Source of the DNA: Anaerocolumna sedimenticola
Lineage (GTDB): Bacteria > Bacillota > Clostridia > Lachnospirales > Lachnospiraceae
Assembly: GCF_009931695.1 (NCBI RefSeq)
Contig: NZ_CP048000.1
Span: forward strand, 4,916,501 to 4,980,500
DNA length: 64,000 bases
Reading direction: 5' to 3'
The notes under the pieces are model-generated. The model saw only the letters and a program-made list of their open reading frames with translations, had not been told where the DNA came from and did no database searches. Below are positions 26,040-35,314 of this stretch, in pieces. The position numbers and the translations under genes are program-made. Within the stretch, counting starts at the first letter, position 1, and every line of letters starts with the position of its first letter.

Positions 26040-27005
26040 ATGAAACAGGTAAATTGGGGTGTTTTAGGAACTGCAGATATTGCCAAAGGATGCGTAATTC
26101 CTGCTATTATACAATCGAAAAATGGTAATTTATATGGGATTGCCGGAAGGAATAAAGAGAAGACAGATACTTTCTTAAAGACATATGGATTTGAAAAAGC
26201 TTATTACAGCTATGATGATTTATTGGAGGATGAAGCTATTGAGGCTGTTTATATTCCACTGCCAAATACTCTCCATAAGGAGTGGGTATTAAAAGCTGCT
26301 GCCAGGAAAAAACACATATTGTGTGAGAAACCGTTGTCCGGATCCGAAAAAGACGTAATAGAAATGGTACAAGCCTGTGAAGATGCGGGTGTTTATTTTA
26401 TGGAGGCCTTTGCCTATTTACACAGTCCTATAGTAAAATCCATAAAAGAAGCTCTGAATTCCGGTGTAATCGGAGAACCAAGATTTATTGAGACGACTTT
26501 CTTAACACCAAAACCAAAAGATAATGACATTCGCTTAAGAAGAGATACCTTAGGCGGAAGTATTTATGATTTGGGCTGCTATAATGTAAGCTTAATTTTA
26601 TCACTTCTTGGTGAAGAACCCAGTAAAGTAAATGCTCTGGCTAATTTTACCGATGAAAAAATAGATGATTTCACCGCAGCATATTTAGAATTTCCAGGCG
26701 GCTGCAGAGCATCCATAGTAACCGGGATGTGTGCGAATCAAAGAGGCGATCGTTATTATATCTATGGTACAAACGGGACAATTGAAGCGCCGGTTCCATT
26801 CAATGCCAGCGGATTATTAAAGTATTACATCCACACAGAGGACAGCACCAGGGAAGTTACGGCAGAGGTGCCAAATAATTATATGCTTGAGGTTGAACAG
26901 CTTGACAGATGTATCAGGGAGCAGGAACAGCCTTATGTCACTCATGAATTTTCTATCAAAACCGCCCGAACCATGGATAAAATTCTTTCCATTATCGGTT
27001 ATTAA
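26040..27005 (+). CDS. Gfo/Idh/MocA-family oxidoreductase
   Basis: The ~321-residue NAD(P)-dependent oxidoreductase has an N-terminal Rossmann motif (WGVLGTADIAKG), the conserved catalytic EKP motif (HILCEKPLSGSEKDV), FMEAFAYLHSPIVK and a C-terminal GFO_IDH domain with LGGSIYDLGCYNVSLI. The longest frame starts at 25944 and would add a hydrophobic 32-residue extension, but AAAGGAATC before the ATG at 26040 and family length support the shorter start. Such enzymes act on sugars or polyols, for example 1,5-anhydrofructose, inositol or aldose derivatives. No neighbour fixes the substrate; it is followed by a hairpin. Confidence 0.88.
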   Translation: MKQVNWGVLGTADIAKGCVIPAIIQSKNGNLYGIAGRNKEKTDTFLKTYGFEKAYYSYDDLLEDEAIEAVYIPLPNTLHKEWVLKAAARKKHILCEKPLSGSEKDVIEMVQACEDAGVYFMEAFAYLHSPIVKSIKEALNSGVIGEPRFIETTFLTPKPKDNDIRLRRDTLGGSIYDLGCYNVSLILSLLGEEPSKVNALANFTDEKIDDFTAAYLEFPGGCRASIVTGMCANQRGDRYYIYGTNGTIEAPVPFNASGLLKYYIHTEDSTREVTAEVPNNYMLEVEQLDRCIREQEQPYVTHEFSIKTARTMDKILSIIGY

Positions 27006-27016
27006 ATAATTTAAAT

Positions 27017-27057
27017 CTGTCAGGATGCATAAAACGCAGTTTTGGTCATCCTGACAG
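27017..27057 (+). terminator. Hairpin between oxidoreductase and MATE genes
   Basis: A perfect 11-bp stem, CTGTCAGGATG with CATCCTGACAG, lies between convergent genes. T-tracts are short. Confidence 0.6.
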
Positions 27058-27096
27058 AGTGTTAGGATTAAATTGCTTAAATCGTGTTCCCTCTAT

Positions 27097-28452
27097 TTAT
27101 ATTCTTGCAAAACGCTTTCTGGTATACATAATATAATATATAATAAATAGTACGGAAGTAGTAAACCATGTCAGCGGATAACTAAAGATTACGGTTTCAA
27201 TATTCGGCCATATTGGTACAGCGACAAAGATCCACAGAATACGTAAAACGCATACCCCTAAACAGGTTAATATCATCGGTATAAAAGCGCTTCCCATTCC
27301 TCTTAAAGAACCGGAAAAAATTTCTATGGAAACATAAGTGAAATAAGTCGGTGCCAGAAAACGTAATATTTCCATTCCCTTGTTTATAACTAACTGGTCT
27401 TTGGTAAATAACTGAAAGATATAAGAACCTCCAAATGATAAGACAATACTTAAACTTACGGCTGAAGCCATAGCCATAACAAAACATACCCTGATTCCTT
27501 TTTTAACCCGGTCGTTTTTACCTGCACCAAAATTCTGACCGACAAAAGTCGTTACGGAGATACCAAAGGATCCCATGATCATCCAGAAGATACCGTCGAT
27601 TTTACCATATGCTGTCCAGGCCGCTATGGTATCCGTACCAAACTGGTTTACGGTGGATTGGATTAATAAATTGGATAAGGAATACATAAGTGACTGGAAA
27701 CCTGCGGGTATGCCGATATGTATGATTTTGGCCAACATTTCTTTATGGAAACGGATTTTATTTAAATACAGGCGATAACATTCATTTGTCTTAATTAAAG
27801 TAAGACAAACCAGAACTGCACTGAAGAATTGTGATATAACCGTTGCAACGGCCGCACCCACAACACCCCATCTGAAATATAAAACAAACAGAAAATCCAA
27901 TGCAATATTTAATAAGCAGCTAAGTATCAAAAAGTATAAAGGTCTTCTGGAATCACCAATTGCTCTTAATATACCGGCCCCAATATTATATATGAGGTTT
28001 GCAATCATACCGCAGAAATAAATCCGCATAAAAACCAGAGAGTACGGCATAATTTCATCCGGGGTATCCATAAGTCTTAAAGCTGCCGGTGCTCCAAGAA
28101 TACCGATAACCATAATAACGGCGCCGCCTGTAATGGCAAGCATGATAGCCGAATGAACTGCTTTACTTACGTCTTCATACTGCTTTCCACCGTAATATTG
28201 GGAAATAGTAACTGTCGCACCGGTTGATATTCCAATAAAACATCCTACAAATACATTTATAATAGCCGAGGTTGTACCGCCAACCGCCGATAAAGCTTCT
28301 TTTCCTACATATTGTCCTACGACAATAGCATCTGCCGTTGTATAAAGCTGCTGAAAAAAAGTACCAAACAGCAATGGAAAGAAAAAGAAAAGCAACTGCT
28401 TCCAAATGACTCCTTCTGTAATACTATATCTGCTTGACTTGTTCTGCCTCAT
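27097..28452 (-). CDS. MATE-family efflux transporter
   Basis: The 451-residue protein has 12 predicted helices in two MatE repeats: FFFPLLFGTFFQQLYTTADA and VVGQYVGKEALSAVGGT at the N-terminus, and FGISVTTFVGQNFGAGKNDR in the second repeat. It is of the NorM/DinF-like clostridial type that exports drugs or metabolites with Na+ or H+. AAAGGAG precedes the ATG. It stands alone between a convergent oxidoreductase and a divergent tiny gene. 28453-28731 is AT-rich with no recognised feature. Confidence 0.9.
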   Translation of the reverse strand: MRQNKSSRYSITEGVIWKQLLFFFFPLLFGTFFQQLYTTADAIVVGQYVGKEALSAVGGTTSAIINVFVGCFIGISTGATVTISQYYGGKQYEDVSKAVHSAIMLAITGGAVIMVIGILGAPAALRLMDTPDEIMPYSLVFMRIYFCGMIANLIYNIGAGILRAIGDSRRPLYFLILSCLLNIALDFLFVLYFRWGVVGAAVATVISQFFSAVLVCLTLIKTNECYRLYLNKIRFHKEMLAKIIHIGIPAGFQSLMYSLSNLLIQSTVNQFGTDTIAAWTAYGKIDGIFWMIMGSFGISVTTFVGQNFGAGKNDRVKKGIRVCFVMAMASAVSLSIVLSFGGSYIFQLFTKDQLVINKGMEILRFLAPTYFTYVSIEIFSGSLRGMGSAFIPMILTCLGVCVLRILWIFVAVPIWPNIETVIFSYPLTWFTTSVLFIIYYIMYTRKRFARI

Positions 28453-28731
28453 AATTAGCTCCTTTGCCTTCGTATACTTTTTAACACCTGATAGTAAATT
28501 ATACCCGATTATTATAACAGTTTCAATTATTTCAGTTTAATAATTTTGTATTACAAAAAGTGGTTTTAATTACTTGTTAAAAACAATTAATTCACCAATC
28601 TTTCCCATAATACATAAAATAACAATCTGGTAATTTCAAAATTTTTTTCTCAATCAAAAAATATGCATCCCATAATTTCTTTGAATCTGTTTATACTATA
28701 GATAAACTCAAGGAAAGAAAGGAATTTATAT

Positions 28732-28887
28732 ATGGACAATAATAAAAACAGAATGAAAGACAGAGAAAAAAGCAATCCTGAACTTAGAAAAATGAAACCT
28801 AAGGAAAATGCAGATGTTGGGATAGAAAACGGACAAATCATTGGTGTACACGAAAGAAAACATGAAAAAAGAAGATCTGAGAAATAG
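28732..28887 (+). CDS. Small Lys/Arg/Glu-rich protein, 51 residues, unknown function
   Basis: This short frame has an excellent GAAAGGAATT ribosome site seven nt before its ATG and a terminator overlapping its stop codon, so it is very likely a real gene. The product (starting MDNNKNRMKDREKSNPELRK) is about 45 percent charged, with no Cys, no hydrophobic segment and mostly disordered character; only VGIENGQIIGVHERK breaks the pattern. Charged small proteins like this occur in spores of clostridia, but I recognise no family. A structured repeat begins 40 bp downstream. Confidence 0.65.
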   Translation: MDNNKNRMKDREKSNPELRKMKPKENADVGIENGQIIGVHERKHEKRRSEK

Positions 28888-28899
28888 ATCTGTTTTTTT
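28873..28899 (+). terminator. Terminator overlapping the small gene stop
   Basis: AGATCT pairs with AGATCT (7-nt loop) and is followed by seven Ts. The short stem makes it weaker than others here. Confidence 0.65.
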
Positions 28900-28926
28900 A
28901 GAAATGATTGAGACTTATCATAACAA

Positions 28927-29191
28927 CGCGAAAGCAAAGTGAGAATTAGCAAGCTTGCTTGCAATAATTCGAACGCGCACGCGAACCGAAGAAACTCGCA
29001 AAGCGTGTTTCTTCCGGTTAGAGATTTTTATCACATTTTAGGGTATCAAAATAGCATGTGATTATTATCCAACAGAGACACGTTCTCACTCGTTTGCCGC
29101 ACATAGCGGTACCTAAGGCCGTGGCAAATAAGTGATTCTGCCACAACTTAAGTACCGATGGCGGCAAACGGTCTCTTAATGGATTAATAAT
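28927..29191 (+). repeat. 265-bp structured repeat, copy 1
   Basis: The sequence recurs as its reverse complement at 37146-37410 with about nine mismatches by eye. It is nested palindromes: GAAGAAAC/GTTTCTTC, GTTTGCCGC/GCGGCAAAC enclosing GGTACCTAAG/CTTAAGTACC and TGGCA/TGCCA. An outer pair, TGTGATTATTATCCA with TGGATTAATAATCACA, continues here to about 29228 with TTATCACAT/ATGTGATAA. No coding potential is evident. The remaining 29229-29575 contains no convincing gene; a short minus-strand frame is discussed under findings. Confidence 0.85.
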
Positions 29192-29575
29192 CACACGCTA
29201 GTCTTTTACAAATCTATGTGATAAACATTCAAGATTTCTGAGGCGCCGTCCTAAGTCATTTTGCCGATAAATTCGGCTTCTATTACAACTTGTGATTGCC
29301 TTAAGTAAATCTCCCGATTTTCGTGTATCTACCAGTTATCCGTATCTTATACTCACCATGATATCAATATATAATTCAGACAAGTGTGACATTGTACTCT
29401 CCCCTTCGTTAACTGGAAACATTTCACGTATAGTCAATGATTTTTCAGTATTATATAATATCCATGCAGGGCTAAAATAGTCCGCGTGCGTCAGCTTCTT
29501 AGCGGGTAAACCAACCTATACAGCTTGCTTTCGCAAAAAATATAATGCCACAGGAAAGGCAGACGGGAGAGACAT

Positions 29576-31000
29576 ATGAAAAAAGTGGGGGTAATTTTAC
29601 TTATATTTTCACTTATCGTTAGTATTTTTCCAAAAACAGCATTCGCTGCAGAAAATACTAATTTTGATCAGGAACTGGTACAATACTTAAATGAGGTCAG
29701 TGGGGAAAGAGGATTTGAGGTAACGAAAGAAGACATTGAAGCAATCCTTTCCACATATGATGAAAAGCTTGAAGATTTTGATTCGGTGGCGGACTTAAAG
29801 AGTTCCCTCGGAGAAGTCATTAAGTCAGATTTTAGTAACTTAGCAGGAATTTATGAAGACAATGATTTAGACCAGGAGAAACTTCAGCAATTACTTAAGG
29901 ATAATGGTGAAACCTTAGATGATTATATTTATCTGAATGACCTGGTATTTGCCGTTTATTTTTATCAGGAAGACGGTGAATTTGTAAGAGATCCGGATTT
30001 TGACCGGAAATTCACAGAGTATTTAACGAAAATCAGCAGCGAAAGAGGTTTTGAAGTAACAAAAGAAGCTGTTGTAGCTGCTCTGGCAGGTTATGATATG
30101 AGTTTGGATAATTTTGAAACCGTTGAAGAAGTAAGTGATTTCTTAGGAGAGGTTATTAAAGCCGATCTTAGTAATCTGGATTATATTTATGAGACTTATG
30201 ATCTGGATAAAGAAGCACTTCTGCAATTATTAAAAGACAATGGGAAAGATATCAATGATTTTATATTCCTGGATGACATAGAGGAAATTGTCTGGTCATC
30301 AAATGGGGGCGAGTTCCCTGATCTCGATGATGTTCTTGGCGAGATAACTTCTATAATGGGGAAAATAGGTCTCACCGAAGGTGAATTACAAAATCTTATG
30401 AATTATTTTCTATCCATGGAAGACTATTTCTCGAACCCTGCATTAGAAGAACAGTTAGATGCCATAGGAAACCGCTTATTACCTTTTTATGACTTAGCAG
30501 ATGCCAAGCAGCTTACCAACGAACAGATTTCTGAATTAGCTTCCATCTATGAAGATTTACTGTCCTTCTTTAAGCTGAATGCTGATTTAACCCTTAAAAC
30601 AAATGGTAAAGAGACCTCCATATCCTTTGAAAAATTATTTCAGATGTTAAATAATAAGGAGTTAAAAGACTTTAACCTAATCGTGGAATTACGCGGTTCC
30701 GATTCCCAGTTACTTGCTGATTTTAATATTTCAAGTGATATATTCGGAGAAGTAGTTGACGTAGTAGAAGATTCTACTGAAGGTGTAATCAATGCAGTAG
30801 ATAAACCTGCTGTTACCAAGCCGGTAAAATCAAAACCGGAAGTTAGAACCGTAAAAGGCGGAAAACTGCCAAAAACCGCTTCCGATTATTTACCTAATGC
30901 CTTAATCGGTCTTTTCTTCGTTATCACAGGAGTTGTACTATACCGAAAGCCAAGGAATGAGAAAAATGAAATTATCAAAGAAAGCACCCAAGTGGAATAA
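29576..31000 (+). CDS. Processed acidic surface protein with LPxTA sorting signal
   Basis: The 474-residue, strongly acidic secreted protein has a signal peptide (about 1-24, AFAA), then two tandem ~105-residue repeats (about 28-130 and 132-236) each starting with a YL..(V/I)S.ERGFEVTKE motif and containing SLGEVIK or FLGEVIKAD and LLKDNG. A helical middle and beta-like segment (about 250-400) follow. The C-terminus has LPKTA (431-435), a hydrophobic helix and a positive tail, a sortase signal. This matches the processed acidic surface protein family (acidic, LPxTA), which is normally beside its own sortase, as here. GGGAGAG precedes the ATG. Confidence 0.88.
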   Translation: MKKVGVILLIFSLIVSIFPKTAFAAENTNFDQELVQYLNEVSGERGFEVTKEDIEAILSTYDEKLEDFDSVADLKSSLGEVIKSDFSNLAGIYEDNDLDQEKLQQLLKDNGETLDDYIYLNDLVFAVYFYQEDGEFVRDPDFDRKFTEYLTKISSERGFEVTKEAVVAALAGYDMSLDNFETVEEVSDFLGEVIKADLSNLDYIYETYDLDKEALLQLLKDNGKDINDFIFLDDIEEIVWSSNGGEFPDLDDVLGEITSIMGKIGLTEGELQNLMNYFLSMEDYFSNPALEEQLDAIGNRLLPFYDLADAKQLTNEQISELASIYEDLLSFFKLNADLTLKTNGKETSISFEKLFQMLNNKELKDFNLIVELRGSDSQLLADFNISSDIFGEVVDVVEDSTEGVINAVDKPAVTKPVKSKPEVRTVKGGKLPKTASDYLPNALIGLFFVITGVVLYRKPRNEKNEIIKESTQVE

Positions 31001-31652
31001 ATTTGTATTTTTTCGAATCTTTTCATTCATTATTATCATATCCGGTTTAAGTTTTACAGCAGATAATCTGTTTAAGTTTTCAAAAGGCTTTTTTGCTACC
31101 GGTAATGATGGATATATATCAGCAGCAGATACTTTAGATATGGAAACCAACGATGAGACTAAAAACAAAGTAATATCCAAAGCTTCTGATGATGATTCAA
31201 AGAATACAGGTTCTGATGACACAGCATTATATCCCGTTCGACCGACAATGGGTGAGAACATTGGAGAATTATATATTCCAAAAAAAGATGCTACCCTTCC
31301 AATATATGAGGGTACGAATGAGGATGAACTGGAAAAAGGTGTTGGACATTTTGCAGAAAGTGTTTTACCCGGTGAAAATGACAATACGGTATTAGCCGGT
31401 CATCGCGATACCGTATTTCGAAAACTTGGGAAAGTAGGAAAAGGTGATTTACTTATAGTCCGTACTTCTGCCGGAGAGTTTAAATACAAAGTGAAAAAAG
31501 TACGAATCGTTGATAAGGAAGACCGCACCGTTATAGTTCCAAAACCAGGTGCGACTCTGACTGTCAGCACCTGTTATCCCTTTGACTATATTGGCTCCGC
31601 TCCAAAACGTTATATTCTTGTAGCCTATCTTGCTGATGAAACCTTGAATTAA
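30966..31652 (+). CDS. Class D-type sortase dedicated to the LPxTA protein
   Basis: The ~228-residue sortase has an N-terminal membrane anchor (FRIFSFIIIISGLSFTA), an acidic Ser/Asp-rich linker, and the catalytic beta-barrel: IGELYIPKKDATLPIYEGTN, His in NTVLAGHRDTVF, Cys in LTVSTCYPFDY and Arg in APKRYILVAYL. The longest frame begins at 30933 inside the surface-protein gene; AAGGA lies 10 nt before the ATG at 30966, which fits. It overlaps the surface-protein gene by about 35 bp, so the two are translationally coupled. It should cut LPKTA between Thr and Ala and anchor the acidic protein to the wall. Confidence 0.88.
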   Translation: MKLSKKAPKWNKFVFFRIFSFIIIISGLSFTADNLFKFSKGFFATGNDGYISAADTLDMETNDETKNKVISKASDDDSKNTGSDDTALYPVRPTMGENIGELYIPKKDATLPIYEGTNEDELEKGVGHFAESVLPGENDNTVLAGHRDTVFRKLGKVGKGDLLIVRTSAGEFKYKVKKVRIVDKEDRTVIVPKPGATLTVSTCYPFDYIGSAPKRYILVAYLADETLN

Positions 31653-31670
31653 TAAGTTCATATTGCAAAG

Positions 31671-31704
31671 GAAAACTCAAGACTATTGAAAGCTTGAGTT
31701 TTTC
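31671..31704 (+). terminator. Terminator after sortase
   Basis: GAAAACTCAAG pairs with CTTGAGTTTTTC, a 10-bp stem with a T5 tract. Confidence 0.8.
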
Positions 31705-31761
31705 TTTGCTTTAAACAAAACACAGGTATAAAATTCCAGATTAGATATGTTAATTAAATAA

Positions 31762-32214
31762 TTATTGTGATAAGTTAATAAAATCATTCATCAGCGTATG
31801 AATTTTTATTATTGTTCCTATTAAGATAATACGCACCATTTTCTTCTTCCCATTATATGAATAAGAAAATGTAACTTTGCCATATTGATTGGAGTTCACC
31901 AATTCTATCATTCTATTACAGATATTTTCAGCTTCTTCATTTTCAACATCTGAATAATCATATATCGAACAAACTGAATTTTCATTTTTAACCTCATTAG
32001 ATAAATAATAAAAAACTATTCCGTTTTTTTTGCTCTGAACACTCTGATTTACAAAATCTACTTTTAAAAATTTTTCTATATCATTGGCAGTAAATCTCCA
32101 TACACCGTCTACTTTTTCGCCGGATAAAAAACCTTGAATAATATAATTTCTAAGTGTTCTTGTAGATAACATTGTCATTACAGACAAGTCATCAATAGTA
32201 AAATACTCTTTCAT
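31762..32214 (-). CDS. Helix-turn-helix (MerR/excisionase-type) protein, function unknown
   Basis: The ~150-residue protein starts MKEYFTIDDLSVMTMLSTRT, an excisionase/MerR-like HTH with the wing LSGEKVDGVWRFTANDIEKF. The second half (about 65-150) has no recognised fold but ends with a hydrophobic segment (RIILIGTIIKIHTLMNDFI). The longer frame from 32247 would begin inside a perfect palindrome; AAGGGG before the ATG at 32214 gives the better start. The palindrome is probably its own operator. It converges on the sortase gene and could regulate the surface-protein locus, though that is only positional. Confidence 0.65.
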   Translation of the reverse strand: MKEYFTIDDLSVMTMLSTRTLRNYIIQGFLSGEKVDGVWRFTANDIEKFLKVDFVNQSVQSKKNGIVFYYLSNEVKNENSVCSIYDYSDVENEEAENICNRMIELVNSNQYGKVTFSYSYNGKKKMVRIILIGTIIKIHTLMNDFINLSQ

Positions 32215-32241
32215 ACAAAACCCCTTTTCTTTTATTTGTTT

Positions 32242-32262
32242 AACCATATAAACTATATGGTT
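32242..32262. promoter_or_regulatory. Perfect dyad upstream of HTH gene
   Basis: AACCATATA and TATATGGTT form 9-bp arms around AAC, 28 bp before the HTH gene ATG. It is probably an autoregulatory operator. The rest of 32263-32603 is AT-rich with no gene or clear motif. Confidence 0.6.
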
Positions 32263-32603
32263 ATTATAAAAAGAATTAGAGGTTATTTCAATTTGAAAAG
32301 TACCATGTTTTTCCTATCAATAAAAATTCATAGAGGTATTAAAGGTTTAATCGGAGTTTCTATCGTGTAAGCATAAATTTACAATCTAACATCATAACTT
32401 TCACGCCTACATCATAGATATTGATCCACAAAATCATAACTAGCCTACCTCTTTTACCTCATCCAATTCTTCTGCCTTTAAATTCAAAGAGAAGATTGTT
32501 TAAGCTACTGTAATATACTGAACAACGTTAAAATTACCATCTTTTTATATTATAATAGAGAAATGAAATTTCATAGTCTGAGGAGAAAGAGCGTTGCAGC
32601 CTT

Positions 32604-34988
32604 CTATTCCAAGACCGGCATTTTAACCAATACTTTATATACCATATCCTTTTTTACATCTTTGACAATACCGCCGTCTGCTAACTTGCCGTCTACATAA
32701 ACTTCCGTTGCCTCAATTCCGGATTCCCTTTTTATTTCAATCTGAAGTTCTGCTCCTCTGAAATTACGGATAACACTTGCTTCCTGCCAATGGGATGGTA
32801 GTTTTGGATTAATGCTTAGCCCGTCTTTTATTCCCTTTAATCCAAACAAACCATCCGTCAGGCAGCGGTAATACCAGGATATAGTTCCGGTATTAAATAA
32901 ATGGCTGGAACGTCCGGCGGTACGCGGGAATTGTCTGTAAGCTCCACGATAATAATTTGGTATAAATACTGGTAACTGTCCTCTTCTGATGATATCTTCC
33001 ATATCCGGTCCCGGAAGCATCTTACGGAGTAAACGGTAAGCATTATCATTTTCCCCTACGGTATACAAGGCATAGATATAAAAGGCGGCGGCATGATTAT
33101 AAACCGCACCGTTTTCTGCTGTTCCCGGATGTTTCTGGGTTACACGTCCAACATCTTCACGCATGGATGTATAAGAAGGTGCCAGTTTTTCAACACCATA
33201 AGGAGTTTCAAGCTGCTCTGCTACGGATTTTAATATTTTCTCTTTCTTGCTTTCATCTGCTGCTTTGCATAATAAAGACCACCCCTGGGGATTAATAAAT
33301 ATCTTTCCTTCTTTATCTTTACTGATACCAAAAACCACATTGTCATCCGTTATACCACGGCCGTACCATTCTCCATCCCATAAATATTTATTGATTATTT
33401 TGTTAGACTTATCAGCCTCTAAGCGGAACTCACTGCTAACCAAACTTCTGCCGTTTTGTTCACAGATATCAGCCCAGATAATAAAAGCATAGGCAGAAGC
33501 CATAGTAAGCCAGCCGGATACACCTTTTCCTTTATACCCTACCATATTCATAGGGTCACACCAGTCACCCTGTTTAATATAATTAAGGCCTCGGCCATCA
33601 CGGTCACTGATTAACCAGCGCATTGCCCTGTCGATATGCTCGTTAACAGTCACTTTTTCCTTATTATCTGCAAATGGCACTAATTCATTTAAAATAGTAG
33701 AATCCCCTGTTTCTTCCAGGTATGCTCCGATACAAATCGGAAGCCATACGCAATGATCCGTATGGGGAACCTGGTTAATGTACTTTAATTCCGCATCTTT
33801 GTGTAAAAGAATACCATCCGGCATTGCACCGTTTTCATTCTGCTGGCTTAAAGCATGAAGAAAGGCAGCTCTTGCAATTTGGGGTTTAATATAACTCATA
33901 CCCATATTATCCTGCAGGTAATTTCTGGTCTGAGGGTCAGTCGTAAGCCGGTTGGTAATGCCGTGGTAATACATTTGTCTTGGCAGCCAGTGATTTACAA
34001 AGTTATCAAGATCCTGATCCGGTGTATTTATCTGAATACATCCTTTTCCTTCCGCTATATAATCCGCATACTCTTTTTCAGCCAGGCGGAAACCGTCCTT
34101 GCCATTTTGGTCCTTATCTAAGAAATATTTAAAACGGATAGAATCAATCTCTTTCTCATCCTTGGCAGGGCCGAATAGGAAACGGTATTCCTTTTCCTCA
34201 CCCGGTTTCATATCTAACTTATATTGAAAAACACAGACCGGCATCTCATATCTGGAATCCCCTTTTGCTAATTCCTCTTCCAGCACCGCAGACGGCATTG
34301 TAATACCGCCCTCTCCCTCAAACGCTTCTTCACTGACTTCCCAGGAATATGGCTTTTCTTCTGCTAAAAGATATGTCTTATCACTGAAATTCTTTATTGT
34401 TGCATAATCCTGATATTTCTGATAAGGTGAAACGGAAGAACATACAATGCTTTGTAACTCTTCGTTATATTCACCGCTTTGGTTCATCCAGGACATGTAC
34501 CCTACTGTAAAATATGGATAAATACTTATTTTTCGATTCTGTTTTGACAGATTGATAACTTTTACCCGCCACATCTCTGCTACATCAGCTTTGGGCAGAC
34601 TGAGACTCATTTCAATTACAATGTCTCCGCTTTGCACTCTCCATTTGATATCATGTTTACCTACTGAAAATTTATACTGATCCGGTAGTTTACGCACTGG
34701 TTCATAAGGTGCTGAAAAAACTTCACCGCTAACCTCATCTTTCACAAAAACAAACCGGCCGGGATGATTGATATAATACGGCTGCTCCGGCTGCATAAAG
34801 GATTTTGCCTCCATATTAGGGCCATGAGAGTATTTTGCAGGTTCCGGCTGCATAAACTGTGCCACTGCATAACCCCTGCAATTCACCTGAATCATCATCT
34901 TTTCATTCCATAAAAACCCGGTTGCCTTAGGTAGGCTTGTGGGACTGGTTAGTTCATAATAATTATTGTCTTCTGTTGCTCCAATCAT
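32604..34988 (-). CDS. GH94-family glycoside phosphorylase (cellobiose/cellobionate-type)
   Basis: The ~794-residue protein has an N-terminal beta-sandwich (Glyco_transf_36-like, about 1-270), a helical linker, an (alpha/alpha)6 barrel and a C-terminal beta-sheet. The barrel has NRLTTDPQTRNYLQDNMGMS, VPHTDHCVWLPICIGAYLEE and KQGDWCDPMNMVGYKGKGVS; the Asp of GDWCDP is the expected catalytic acid. The closest remembered relatives are GH94 enzymes of the cellobionic-acid or NdvB-like type, not classical cellobiose phosphorylase. They split beta-glucosides with phosphate inside the cell. TGGAGG six nt before the ATG at 34988 fixes the start over the longer frame at 35009. A cre-like site upstream suggests CcpA control. 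Confidence 0.82.
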   Translation of the reverse strand: MIGATEDNNYYELTSPTSLPKATGFLWNEKMMIQVNCRGYAVAQFMQPEPAKYSHGPNMEAKSFMQPEQPYYINHPGRFVFVKDEVSGEVFSAPYEPVRKLPDQYKFSVGKHDIKWRVQSGDIVIEMSLSLPKADVAEMWRVKVINLSKQNRKISIYPYFTVGYMSWMNQSGEYNEELQSIVCSSVSPYQKYQDYATIKNFSDKTYLLAEEKPYSWEVSEEAFEGEGGITMPSAVLEEELAKGDSRYEMPVCVFQYKLDMKPGEEKEYRFLFGPAKDEKEIDSIRFKYFLDKDQNGKDGFRLAEKEYADYIAEGKGCIQINTPDQDLDNFVNHWLPRQMYYHGITNRLTTDPQTRNYLQDNMGMSYIKPQIARAAFLHALSQQNENGAMPDGILLHKDAELKYINQVPHTDHCVWLPICIGAYLEETGDSTILNELVPFADNKEKVTVNEHIDRAMRWLISDRDGRGLNYIKQGDWCDPMNMVGYKGKGVSGWLTMASAYAFIIWADICEQNGRSLVSSEFRLEADKSNKIINKYLWDGEWYGRGITDDNVVFGISKDKEGKIFINPQGWSLLCKAADESKKEKILKSVAEQLETPYGVEKLAPSYTSMREDVGRVTQKHPGTAENGAVYNHAAAFYIYALYTVGENDNAYRLLRKMLPGPDMEDIIRRGQLPVFIPNYYRGAYRQFPRTAGRSSHLFNTGTISWYYRCLTDGLFGLKGIKDGLSINPKLPSHWQEASVIRNFRGAELQIEIKRESGIEATEVYVDGKLADGGIVKDVKKDMVYKVLVKMPVLE

Positions 34989-35073
34989 AATATTCCTCCA
35001 TTCCTGCATTTGATTTTTGTGTGTCTTAAATTATGTGCCGGTAATTAGGCAGATACACAAAATTAATAGTTTC

Positions 35074-35085
35074 GAAAGCGCTTTC
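35074..35085 (-). promoter_or_regulatory. cre-like CcpA site upstream of GH94 gene
   Basis: GAAAGCGCTTTC is a perfect palindrome matching the core of the catabolite-responsive element, about 86 bp upstream of the GH94 start. Confidence 0.65.
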
Positions 35086-35110
35086 TGTTTAAAGCCGATT
35101 TCTTTTTTTG

Positions 35111-35124
35111 TTACCATTTGGTAA
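35111..35124. promoter_or_regulatory. Palindrome TTACCATTTGGTAA
   Basis: Perfect 6-bp arms with a 2-bp centre lie 26 bp upstream of the cre-like site. It could be the operator of a LacI- or GntR-type regulator of the GH94 gene; none is encoded nearby. Confidence 0.45.
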
Positions 35125-35285
35125 TTATTTGCAAACCTCAAATTTTTTATATTATAACAAATTTATATCAAATTGTATACCGTTTGAATGAATGAAACAA
35201 AATATCATTAAAAATAAGTAAAAAATGAGTATTAAAAATAAACACTAAAATTCTTTCTGTTCCCAGCCTATTTCACAAGGAATGA

Positions 35286-35314
35286 TTGACAGAAACTCAA
35301 ATCAGCATTATAAT
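35286..35314 (+). promoter_or_regulatory. Consensus SigA promoter of rex-lysR operon
   Basis: TTGACA (35286-35291) and TATAAT (35309-35314) have ideal 17-bp spacing. Transcription would begin near 35321, giving a leader of about 110 nt. Confidence 0.8.

Noticed and set aside
28927-29191. CRISPR array or attC-like array
   Set aside because: No regular spacer-repeat series; it is one unit of nested palindromes found twice.
29292-29480. 62-residue plus-strand frame between repeat copy 1 and the surface-protein gene
   Set aside because: It lacks a ribosome site and resembles no protein; composition looks random.
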